DNA from: Castellaniella sp. S9
GTDB taxonomy: Bacteria; Pseudomonadota; Gammaproteobacteria; Burkholderiales; Burkholderiaceae_B
Reading direction: 5' to 3'
Assembly (NCBI RefSeq): GCF_027257175.1
Contig: NZ_JAPFGD010000010.1
Location: forward strand, 1 to 64,000
DNA length: 64,000 nucleotides
Shown: positions 56,718 through 64,000 of the stretch, piece by piece
Layout: each line of letters starts with the position of its first letter
How positions within the stretch are numbered: the stretch's first letter is position 1
The notes under the pieces: model-generated
The model's database searches: none
What the model saw: the letters and a program-made list of their open reading frames with translations, nothing else
What the model was told of the DNA's origin: nothing
Translations under genes and position numbers: made by a program

Positions 56718-58490
56718 TCAGGCCTTGCGGCTCAGCGTGCATTCGAGGGCCGGCGGCCGGCCCAGGCGGATGCGGTACTGGCGCAGTTCGTCGCGACGGA
56801 AGACGTGCGCCGTCACCGTGTCGCCGGGGCGATGCGCGTCCAGCAGGCGCTCGAGGCCGGCGGTGTCGGCGACCCGCAGCCCGTCGAGGGCCACCAGGAC
56901 GTCGCCGGCGGACAGGCCGCCGCGATGCGCGGGCCCGCCCTCGAACACGGTGGTCAGCAGCAGCCCGCCGTCGGCCGCGCGCCAGCGCGCCTCGAGGGTG
57001 GGACGGGGGTGCGCGGCGCGCCAGCGCAGCGCGATGCCGTGGTCGGCCATCAGGCCGGCCAGGGGCACGTCCTCGAGGCCCTCGGCATGACGCGCGATGA
57101 ACGCGGCCGTATCGGTCCCCGTGGCCTCGAGGATCAGCGCCGGCAGTGCGTCCTCTGCCACGCCCCGCGGGCGGCCGCGGTAGAAGTCGCGGCCGTAGCG
57201 GTCCCACAGCAGGCGCATGACATCGTCCAGCGAGCGGGCGCCGCCGCTCTGGCGGCGGATCTCGAGGTCCAGTCCGAGGGCCACCAGGGCGCCCTTGGTG
57301 TAGTAGCTGACCAGGGCATTGGGCGAGTTCTCGTCCTGCTTGTAGTAGCGCGTCCAGGCATCGAAGGAGCTCTCGGCCACGGATTGCTTCAGGCGGCCCC
57401 CGCCACGATGCACTGCGCTGATGGTCTTGCCCAGCAGGCGCAGGTAATCCGCCTCGGTGATGACGCCCGCGCGCAGCAGCATCAGGTCGTCGTAGTAGGA
57501 CGTGAAGCCCTCGAAGACCCAGAGCAGCCGGGTATGGCTGGGGCGGGCGAGGTCGTAGGGCGCAAAGGCCGCGGGCTTGATGCGCTTGACGTTCCAGGTG
57601 TGGAAATACTCATGGCTGACCAGGCCCAGGAAGGACTGGTAGCCCTCGGTCGGCGCCTTGGGGCCACCCAGGGTCGGCAGGTCGGCGCGGCGCGTCATCA
57701 GCGCCGTCGATGCGCGGTGCTCGAGCCCGCCGTAGCCGTCTCCTGTGGCCATGACCATGAAGACATAGCGTTCGGCGCTGTCGAGGAAAGGCACGCGCCG
57801 CGTCAGGGGTTCGAAGAACTCGATCTGCGCGGCGCAGATGCGCCGCACGTCGGCGGCGATGCGCGCCAGGTCCAGGTTGGGCAGGACGCCGGTGAACACC
57901 ATGTCGTGGATCGCCCCGTGCACCTCGAAGCTCACGCACTGCGGCGTGCCGATCTCGACCGGATGGTCGATCAGCGCGTCGTAGTCGGGCGCCAGGTACA
58001 GGCCGAAGCCGCGCGGCCGGGCGCAGCCCGGATGGCCATGCGCGGGCGGCAGGCTGGTGTGGACGCGCCAGCCGCGCGCGTGGGCGGGCGGTGTGAGCTC
58101 GAGCAGGCAGGGGCGGTCCTCCTGGCCGTGGACGGCGAGGAACAGGCTGGTGCCGTTGAAGAACGCATGGCTTTCGTCGAAATGGGCGCCGCGCACCGAC
58201 AAGTCCCAGGCGTAGACGACGTACTCGACCTCCAGCGGGCCCGCGGACGGCGCGCAGCGCCAGGTGTGGCTGTCGGTCTTGCTGACCTCGACCGGACCCT
58301 GCGGGCCGCGTACGTGCAAGGTTTCGATCTGTCGGGCAAAATCACGGATCAGGTAGCTGCCGGGGATCCAGGCCGGGAGGCTCAGGGCCTGACCTTCGGG
58401 CGCGGCTTGCGGTATCGTGAGGCGTATGGCGTATCGGTGCCCGGCGGGGTCGGCCAGGCGCACGCGGTAGCGGATCAGATCGTTTTCCAT
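56718..58490 (-). CDS. M61 glycyl-aminopeptidase-type protease with PDZ domain
   Basis: 590 aa. The zinc-binding motif is HEYFH in SHEYFHTWNVKRIKP, with the third ligand Glu expected in LLWVFEGFTSYY. A PDZ-type domain follows near the C-terminus (GLSAGDVLVALDGLRVADT). No clear signal peptide is seen, so it is probably cytoplasmic. Only 26 bp separates its start from the divergent enoyl-CoA hydratase gene. First of three genes with folB and ttcA. Confidence 0.9.
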   Translation of the reverse strand: MENDLIRYRVRLADPAGHRYAIRLTIPQAAPEGQALSLPAWIPGSYLIRDFARQIETLHVRGPQGPVEVSKTDSHTWRCAPSAGPLEVEYVVYAWDLSVRGAHFDESHAFFNGTSLFLAVHGQEDRPCLLELTPPAHARGWRVHTSLPPAHGHPGCARPRGFGLYLAPDYDALIDHPVEIGTPQCVSFEVHGAIHDMVFTGVLPNLDLARIAADVRRICAAQIEFFEPLTRRVPFLDSAERYVFMVMATGDGYGGLEHRASTALMTRRADLPTLGGPKAPTEGYQSFLGLVSHEYFHTWNVKRIKPAAFAPYDLARPSHTRLLWVFEGFTSYYDDLMLLRAGVITEADYLRLLGKTISAVHRGGGRLKQSVAESSFDAWTRYYKQDENSPNALVSYYTKGALVALGLDLEIRRQSGGARSLDDVMRLLWDRYGRDFYRGRPRGVAEDALPALILEATGTDTAAFIARHAEGLEDVPLAGLMADHGIALRWRAAHPRPTLEARWRAADGGLLLTTVFEGGPAHRGGLSAGDVLVALDGLRVADTAGLERLLDAHRPGDTVTAHVFRRDELRQYRIRLGRPPALECTLSRKA

Positions 58491-58516
58491 CCCGATAGTT
58501 TACATTTGGAGGCATT

Positions 58517-59293
58517 ATGAGCGAGTCGCTGGTGAAAGTTGAAGTCCGGGGCCGGGTGGGCATCCTCACCCTGAACCGTCCCAAGGTCCTGAATGCGCTG
58601 AACAACGCGGTGATCGACGAGCTCGCCGACGCGGCGCGGGCCTTCGACGCCGACGATGGCATCGGCGCCATGGTGCTGACCGGCAACGAAAAGGTTTTTG
58701 CCGCCGGCGCCGATATCGGCGCCATGGCCGAATGGTCGTACATGGATGTCTACAAGGCCAATTACCTTGCGGGCAACTGGGACGCGTTGCGCCATATCCG
58801 CAAGCCCATCATCGCGGCGGTCGCCGGCTATGCGCTGGGCGGCGGCTGCGAGCTCGCCATGCTGTGCGACTTCATCATCGCGGCGGACAATGCGCGCTTC
58901 GGCCAGCCCGAGATCAAGCTCGGCGCGATCCCGGGCTATGGCGGCACGCAGCGCCTGCCGCGCGCGGTCGGCAAGGCCAAGGCGATGGACCTGGTGCTGA
59001 CGGCGCGCATGATGGACGCCGCCGAGGCCGAGCGCGCCGGCCTGGTGTCGCGCATCGTGCCGCCCGAGCGCCTGCTGGACGAGGCCGTCGAGGCGGCCAC
59101 CGTGATCGCCTCCATGTCGCTGCCCTCGGTGATGATGGCCAAGGAATGCGTCAATCGCGCCTTCGAGGGTACGCTTGCCGAGTCGCTGCTCTTCGAACGC
59201 CGCACTTTCCATGCGCTGTTCGCCACCGAGGATCAAAAGGAAGGCATGCGCGCCTTCGTGGAAAAGCGCAAGCCCGACTTCAAGCACGGCTGA
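58517..59293 (+). CDS. Enoyl-CoA hydratase
   Basis: 258 aa crotonase-fold enzyme. The oxyanion-hole motifs AAGADIGAM and [16 protein letters not shown], plus [19 protein letters not shown] (two catalytic Glu), are intact. It hydrates trans-2-enoyl-CoA in beta-oxidation. The start has a strong GGAGG ribosome site. Confidence 0.93.
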   Translation: MSESLVKVEVRGRVGILTLNRPKVLNALNNAVIDELADAARAFDADDGIGAMVLTGNEKVFAAGADIGAMAEWSYMDVYKANYLAGNWDALRHIRKPIIAAVAGYALGGGCELAMLCDFIIAADNARFGQPEIKLGAIPGYGGTQRLPRAVGKAKAMDLVLTARMMDAAEAERAGLVSRIVPPERLLDEAVEAATVIASMSLPSVMMAKECVNRAFEGTLAESLLFERRTFHALFATEDQKEGMRAFVEKRKPDFKHG

Positions 59294-59333
59294 TCGAACT
59301 GGGTTAAAATAGCTGGCCTTTTCAGGGGCAAGT

Positions 59334-59363
59334 TTGAACGCAACCTGAAAACACAGCTATAAT
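59334..59363 (+). promoter_or_regulatory. Candidate sigma-70 promoter of the atp operon
   Basis: TTGAAC (59334-59339) and TATAAT (59358-59363) with an 18-bp spacer, 83 bp upstream of the atpI start. A strong housekeeping-type promoter for the rightward operon. Confidence 0.75.
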
Positions 59364-59445
59364 TCAATAGTTTGACCATTGCGCGGCGCGCGATCTTTTT
59401 ACGGTCCTTTGGGCTTTAAAGAACGTGCGCCGGTACGGCCAGGGA

Positions 59446-59907
59446 ATGGACGCACACAGCACAACAGGGGGCGACGGCCAGGGGCCGGATGCACCCGAGG
59501 CCCTGGTCCTGACGGACCAGGAACGCGCGATCATCGCCAGGCGGGCACGGGTCGGATTGCTCCGGGCATTGGGCGCGCAGGCATTCACGGGGATGCTGGT
59601 GGTCCTGGTGTCCTGGGGCGTTGCAGGTTTTGACGCAGGGGCTTCCGCCTTCGCTGGGGCGGCGGCCTATTTTGTACCCAACGCGCTGTTCGCCTTGCGG
59701 CTGCTGCTCGGGTACTTCGGGCCCCGGCGCCCGGGATCCCTCGCCTTCTTCTGGGGCGAGGCGCTCAAGCTCCTGGCAGCGGCGGGCGTGGTGGTCCTGG
59801 TGGCGTGGCAGGCGGGGGATCGGCTGGTGTGGCCGGCGTTCCTGCTGGGCCTGCTGGGCGTCATGAAGGGGTACGTGGTGTTGCTGGCGATGCGCCGCAT
59901 GCCATGA
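59446..59907 (+). CDS. atpI: ATP synthase subunit I
   Basis: 153 aa with four membrane helices (ALGAQAFTGMLVVLVSW, AGAAAYFVPNALFALRLLL, ALKLLAAAGVVVLVAW, FLLGLLGVMKGYVVLLAM). AtpI assists assembly of the c-ring and is the first gene of atp operons. The ATG at 59446 is taken; a GTG at 59425 is an alternative with no better ribosome site. Confidence 0.8.
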   Translation: MDAHSTTGGDGQGPDAPEALVLTDQERAIIARRARVGLLRALGAQAFTGMLVVLVSWGVAGFDAGASAFAGAAAYFVPNALFALRLLLGYFGPRRPGSLAFFWGEALKLLAAAGVVVLVAWQAGDRLVWPAFLLGLLGVMKGYVVLLAMRRMP

Positions 59908-59934
59908 CATTGGTTTTCGTTTAAGGGCATTCAG

Positions 59935-60813
59935 ATGACCGACGTAGTTTCGACGCCTCAGTCCGAATATATTCAGCACCACCTGGTGCACCTGAACAAC
60001 ATCGGCGAAAAGCAAGCCGTCATTGCGAACTTCGACGTCATCAACTACGACTCCCTGTTCTGGTCCATCCTGATGGGTGCGATCGTCGTCTATTTCCTCT
60101 GGCGCGCCGCGAGCCGGGCCACCACCGACGTGCCGGGCCGTTTCCAGATGTCGGTCGAGATGCTCGCCGGCATGGTCCACGAGGAAGCCAAGGGCATCAT
60201 CCCCAACGAGACCACGCGCAAATTCGCCGCGCCGCTGGCCTTGACGGTGTTCCTCTGGATCACCCTGATGAACGCCCTGGATCTCATCCCCGTCGATTTC
60301 ATCCCCTGGATCCTCAAGATGACCGGCCTGGGGGCGCATCATGGCGACCCGCTGTACTACCACCGCATCCTGCCGACCGCCGACCTGAACATCCCGATGG
60401 GCATGTCCCTGGGCGTGCTCGTGCTGATGCTGTACTACGGGATCAAGATCAAGCACCCGGGCGGTTTCGTCAAGGAACTGTTCACCGCGCCCTTCCATGC
60501 GCACGGCGTCGCCGCGCTGATCCTGGCCCCTTTCAATTTCCTGCTGAACCTGATCGAGTATGCCGCGAAGTGCGTTTCGCTGGGCATGCGGCTGTTCGGC
60601 AACATGTATGCGGGCGAACTGCTGTTCATGCTGATCGCCCTGCTGGGCGGCGCCTGGACCGGAATGAATGCTTACAGCCTCAGTCTTGGGTTCGGACACG
60701 TGCTGGCTGGTGCGGCATGGGCGATCTTCCACATTCTGATCGTGCTGCTGCAGGCGTTCATCTTCATGATGCTGACGCTGGTCTACGTGGGGCAGGCCCA
60801 CGAAGGCCACTAG
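59935..60813 (+). CDS. atpB: ATP synthase F0 subunit a
   Basis: 292 aa. Conserved stretches are [15 protein letters not shown], which contains the essential Arg of the proton channel, and an N-terminal hydrophobic helix ([13 protein letters not shown]). It forms the proton half-channels with the c-ring. Second gene of the operon. Confidence 0.96.
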   Translation: MTDVVSTPQSEYIQHHLVHLNNIGEKQAVIANFDVINYDSLFWSILMGAIVVYFLWRAASRATTDVPGRFQMSVEMLAGMVHEEAKGIIPNETTRKFAAPLALTVFLWITLMNALDLIPVDFIPWILKMTGLGAHHGDPLYYHRILPTADLNIPMGMSLGVLVLMLYYGIKIKHPGGFVKELFTAPFHAHGVAALILAPFNFLLNLIEYAAKCVSLGMRLFGNMYAGELLFMLIALLGGAWTGMNAYSLSLGFGHVLAGAAWAIFHILIVLLQAFIFMMLTLVYVGQAHEGH

Positions 60814-60818
60814 TAATT

Positions 60819-60838
60819 CGCCCGGGTCCGCCCGGGCG
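60819..60838 (+). other. GC-rich hairpin between atpB and atpE
   Basis: CGCCCGGG (60819-60826), loop TCCG, CCCGGGCG (60831-60838): a perfect 8-bp GC stem 5 bp after the atpB stop, without a T-run. It may act in mRNA processing or stability and not termination. Confidence 0.6.
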
Positions 60839-60885
60839 GGCTCGCGGGGCTCGCCCTGCACTCTGGTTCTTGATTTCCTGATTAA

Positions 60886-61158
<273 letters not shown>

Positions 61159-61169
61159 GGTCCGGCGAT

Positions 61170-61188
61170 GGCCCGCAGCGTGCGGGCC
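61170..61188 (+). other. GC-rich hairpin after atpE
   Basis: GGCCCGC (61170-61176), loop AGCGT, GCGGGCC (61182-61188): 7-bp perfect stem directly downstream of atpE, no T-run, so probably a stability or processing element. Confidence 0.6.
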
Positions 61189-61235
61189 AGGCTGTCGTCC
61201 GGACGGCGCTTGCGCCTGGCGGACGGCTTGGTTCG

Positions 61236-61262
61236 GTGTCTCGCGGAATCGCCGCGGGACAC
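61236..61262 (+). other. Hairpin before atpF
   Basis: GTGTCTCGCGG (61236-61246), loop AATCG, CCGCGGGACAC (61252-61262): 11-bp stem with one G-T pair, ending 24 nt before the atpF start. It may slow ribosome entry at atpF relative to atpE. Confidence 0.6.
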
Positions 61263-61286
61263 ACAGGGTAAATAAGGGATACGACC

Positions 61287-61757
61287 GTGAATTTAAACGC
61301 GACTCTCTTCTTCCAGATGATCGTGTTTTTCGTTCTGGGCTGGTTCACGATGAAATTCGTGTGGCCGCCCCTGACGAAGGCAATGGATGATCGTCGCCAG
61401 AAAATCGCCGATGGGCTGGCCGCCGCCGAAAAAGGCAAGGCCGACCTGGCGCAGGCTCAGGCACGCGTCAGCCTGATGGAGGCCGCCTCGAAGACGGAAA
61501 ACCACGCGCGTCTGGCCGAGGCCGAAAAGCAGGCCGCGGCGCTGATCGACCAGGCCCGTCGCGAAGGCGAGGCTGAAAAGGCGCGTATCGTGGCGCAAGC
61601 CCGCCAGGATGCCCTCCAGGAGGCCCAGCGCGTGCGCGAGGGCCTGCGGGGCGAAGTGGCCGTGCTGGCGGTCAAGGGCGCCGAACAGATTCTTCGCCGC
61701 GAAGTCGATGCGAAGGCGCACGCCGAGCTGCTCGACCAGCTCAAGGCGCAACTCTGA
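61287..61757 (+). CDS. atpF: ATP synthase F0 subunit b
   Basis: 156 aa, GTG start. One N-terminal membrane helix ([19 protein letters not shown]) is followed by a long charged Ala-rich helix, the peripheral stalk. It dimerises and links F0 to F1 through delta. 129 nt separate atpE from this gene, including two hairpins. Confidence 0.95.
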   Translation: MNLNATLFFQMIVFFVLGWFTMKFVWPPLTKAMDDRRQKIADGLAAAEKGKADLAQAQARVSLMEAASKTENHARLAEAEKQAAALIDQARREGEAEKARIVAQARQDALQEAQRVREGLRGEVAVLAVKGAEQILRREVDAKAHAELLDQLKAQL

Positions 61758-61770
61758 ATCAGGGCGAGTC

Positions 61771-62310
61771 ATGGCTGAACACTCTACAATTGCGCGGCCT
61801 TACGCCGAGGCCTTGTTCGAATCGGTGCGCGACGACGCGCGCGGGCTGGAATACTGGTCCGAGGTGATGTCGCTGCTGGCGCAGGTCTCCGGCATGGAGG
61901 ACGTGCGCGAGGCCCTGGGCGATCCCCGCCTCGAGGACGCCCAGCGCATCGACCTGCTCACCGGCCTGGTGCCGCAGGCGCTGCCCGAGCAGGCGGCGAA
62001 TCTCGTCGCCCTGGTGGTCCAGAACGGCCGCGTCGAGGTTCTGCCGCAGATCGCCGAACAATTCGAGCTGCTGCGCAACCGCCACGAGGGTACGGCACTC
62101 GCTCGCATCTCCAGCGCCTTCCCGATGGACGAGGCGCAGGTGGCCTCGCTGGTCGCCGGTCTGGAAAAGAAATTCGGCCTCAAGCTCAAGTCCGTGGTCA
62201 CGGTCGATCCGGACCTGATCGGCGGCGTGCGTGTCGCGGTGGGCGACCACGTGCTCGACACTTCCGTGCAGGCCAGGCTGGCCAGCCTGCGCGATTCGCT
62301 GGCCGCGTGA
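61771..62310 (+). CDS. atpH: ATP synthase F1 subunit delta
   Basis: 179 aa. The N-terminus ([13 protein letters not shown]) and the C-terminal block ([23 protein letters not shown]) are characteristic. It connects the peripheral stalk to the alpha3beta3 head. It starts 13 nt after atpF. Confidence 0.95.
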   Translation: MAEHSTIARPYAEALFESVRDDARGLEYWSEVMSLLAQVSGMEDVREALGDPRLEDAQRIDLLTGLVPQALPEQAANLVALVVQNGRVEVLPQIAEQFELLRNRHEGTALARISSAFPMDEAQVASLVAGLEKKFGLKLKSVVTVDPDLIGGVRVAVGDHVLDTSVQARLASLRDSLAA

Positions 62311-62346
62311 TGGCGGGCCACATAACAGGATTCCAGGAGTCTTACC

Positions 62347-63888
62347 ATGCAACTTAACCCGTCCGAGATCAGCGAACTGCTGAAATCCCGCATCGAAGGC
62401 CTGGGCGCGTCGACCGACGTCCGCACGCAGGGCACGGTCGTTTCCGTCACCGACGGCATCACCCGCATCCACGGCCTGTCCGACGTGATGCAGGGCGAAA
62501 TGCTCGAATTCCCCAACAATGTCTACGGCCTGGCCCTCAACCTCGAGCGCGACTCCGTCGGCGCCGTGATTCTGGGCGACTACATCGGCGTGTCCGAGGG
62601 CGACTCGGTCAAGACCACCGGCCGCATTCTGGCCGTGCCGGTCGGCCCCGAGCTGCGCGGCCGCGTGGTCGACGCGCTGGGCAACCCGATCGACGGCAAG
62701 GGTCCGATCGAGGCCAAGGAAACCGACGTGATCGAAAAGGTCGCGCCGGGCGTGATCGCGCGCCAGTCCGTGTCGCAGCCGCTGCAGACCGGCCAGAAGG
62801 CCATCGACTCGATGGTGCCCATCGGCCGCGGCCAGCGCGAACTCATCATCGGCGACCGCCAGACCGGCAAGACCGCCGTCGCGGTCGACACCATCATCAA
62901 CCAGAAGGGCAAGGGCGTCACCTGCGTGTATGTCGCCATCGGGCAGAAGGCCTCCACGATCAACAACGTGGTGCGCAAGCTCGAGGAACACGGCGCGCTG
63001 GAATACACCATCGTGGTGGCTGCCGCCGCCTCCGAATCCGCCGCCATGCAATACCTGGCCGCCTATTCGGGCTGCACCATGGGCGAATACTTCCGCGACC
63101 GCGGCGAGGACGCCCTGATCGTGTATGACGACCTGACCAAGCAGGCCTGGGCCTATCGCCAGGTGTCCCTGCTGTTGCGCCGCCCGCCCGGCCGCGAAGC
63201 CTACCCCGGCGACGTGTTCTACCTGCACTCGCGCCTGCTCGAGCGTGCCGCCCGCGTCAACGCGGAATACGTGGAAAAGTTCACCAACGGCGCCGTCAAG
63301 GGCCAGACCGGCTCCCTGACCGCCCTGCCCATCATCGAGACGCAGGCGGGCGACGTGTCCGCCTTCGTGCCGACCAACGTGATTTCCATCACCGACGGCC
63401 AGATCTTCCTGGAAAGCGACCTGTTCAACGCCGGCATCCGTCCCGCCATCAACGCCGGGATCTCGGTGTCGCGGGTGGGCGGCTCGGCCCAGACCAAGGT
63501 GATCAAGAAGCTTTCCGGCGGCATCCGGACCGACCTGGCCCAGTACCGTGAACTGGCGGCCTTCGCGCAATTCGCCTCCGACCTGGACGACGCCACCCGC
63601 CGCCAGCTCGAGCGCGGCAAGCGCGTGGTGGAACTGCTCAAGCAGCCTCAGTACCAGCCGCAGCAGGTCTGGGAACTGGCCGTCGCGCTGTATTCGGTCA
63701 ACAACGGCCACCTCGACGACCTCGAGGTCGGCCAGGTGCTGTCCTTCGAGAAGGCCCTGAAGGATTACCTCAAGTCCAAGCACGAAGCCCTGATCCAGCG
63801 CATCGAAGACGTCAAGGAACTCTCCAAGGAAGACGACGAAGCGCTGGGCGCCGCGATTCAGGAATTCAAGAAGCACGGCACGTTTTAA
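62347..63888 (+). CDS. atpA: ATP synthase F1 subunit alpha
   Basis: 513 aa. The P-loop is [10 protein letters not shown], and the alpha-subunit blocks [20 protein letters not shown] and [13 protein letters not shown] start are present. It forms the F1 hexamer with beta. The length matches the family. Confidence 0.97.
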   Translation: MQLNPSEISELLKSRIEGLGASTDVRTQGTVVSVTDGITRIHGLSDVMQGEMLEFPNNVYGLALNLERDSVGAVILGDYIGVSEGDSVKTTGRILAVPVGPELRGRVVDALGNPIDGKGPIEAKETDVIEKVAPGVIARQSVSQPLQTGQKAIDSMVPIGRGQRELIIGDRQTGKTAVAVDTIINQKGKGVTCVYVAIGQKASTINNVVRKLEEHGALEYTIVVAAAASESAAMQYLAAYSGCTMGEYFRDRGEDALIVYDDLTKQAWAYRQVSLLLRRPPGREAYPGDVFYLHSRLLERAARVNAEYVEKFTNGAVKGQTGSLTALPIIETQAGDVSAFVPTNVISITDGQIFLESDLFNAGIRPAINAGISVSRVGGSAQTKVIKKLSGGIRTDLAQYRELAAFAQFASDLDDATRRQLERGKRVVELLKQPQYQPQQVWELAVALYSVNNGHLDDLEVGQVLSFEKALKDYLKSKHEALIQRIEDVKELSKEDDEALGAAIQEFKKHGTF

Positions 63889-63948
63889 GCAGCGGTCCGA
63901 GGGGCCCGGGCTCGCGCCCGCCCCGGTCTGCCCAGACAGGAAAGTGTA

Positions 63949-64000
63949 ATGGCCGGAATCAAGGAAATTCGAACCAAGATCAAGAGCGTGCAAAACACGA
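63949..64000 (+). CDS. atpG: ATP synthase F1 subunit gamma, N-terminal fragment
   Basis: The first 17 codons (AGIKEIRTKIKSVQNT after Met) match the gamma-subunit start. The gene continues beyond the window; GACAGGAAAG lies upstream as ribosome site. Confidence 0.9.
   Translation, partial: MAGIKEIRTKIKSVQNT

Overview
The window looks like a chromosome segment of a betaproteobacterium, most likely Burkholderiales/Alcaligenaceae. This is inferred from the GC-rich core (from about 30.2 kb onward), the protein families (TAXI-type TRAP transporter, DUF4148, YbfB-type MFS, FmdE-like protein) and the gene order atpI-B-E-F-H-A-G. No rRNA, tRNA or CRISPR array was seen. The left ~30 kb is visibly AT-richer and accessory; the right ~34 kb is ordinary chromosome.

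Positions 1-18.1 kb are a metal-resistance cargo region. It starts with the end of an IS21-like element that has cut off the C-terminus of cusA in a leftward cusCBA-type Cu/Ag efflux operon. Small envelope proteins follow behind a CueR-type promoter, then a mer locus (merR divergent from merT-merP-GDCCVxC, with no merA), a DMT exporter with a His-rich tail, cadR/cadA, a periplasmic PCu(A)C copper chaperone, chrA, a SAM methyltransferase and mntP preceded by a yybP-ykoY manganese riboswitch. Three MerR-family promoters with the diagnostic 19-bp spacer are visible.

Positions 18.4-26.6 kb hold a leftward Tn7-like transposition operon tnsA-tnsB-tnsC-tnsD(tniQ)-tniQ2, with two TniQ proteins and no tnsE or cas genes. 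To its right is a stand-alone zinc-ribbon/HTH protein derived from IS1595-family transposase N-termini, with dyads upstream. Next comes a large RloC/PrrC-like ATPase with a zinc-hook CxxC and a C-terminal RNxxxH (HEPN) motif, a probable anti-phage RNase. Repeats at 29,954-30,085 sit at the composition change and may mark the end of the mobile region.

The core region from 30.2 kb contains a four-gene signalling operon (MASE1-GGDEF cyclase, OmpR-type regulator, LysM-FecR protein, CHASE2 histidine kinase), a TAXI TRAP transporter, an MFS transporter, a pirin, a glutathione-dependent formaldehyde detoxification pair (frmA, fghA), a PAS-GGDEF cyclase, an FmdE-like protein, acnA, an MFS transporter, an aldo/keto reductase, panB, a LysR regulator, rmuC, a secreted nucleosidase-like protein, an operon M61 peptidase-folB-ttcA, an enoyl-CoA hydratase and the atp operon, which runs off the right edge within atpG. 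Stable intercistronic hairpins flank atpE.
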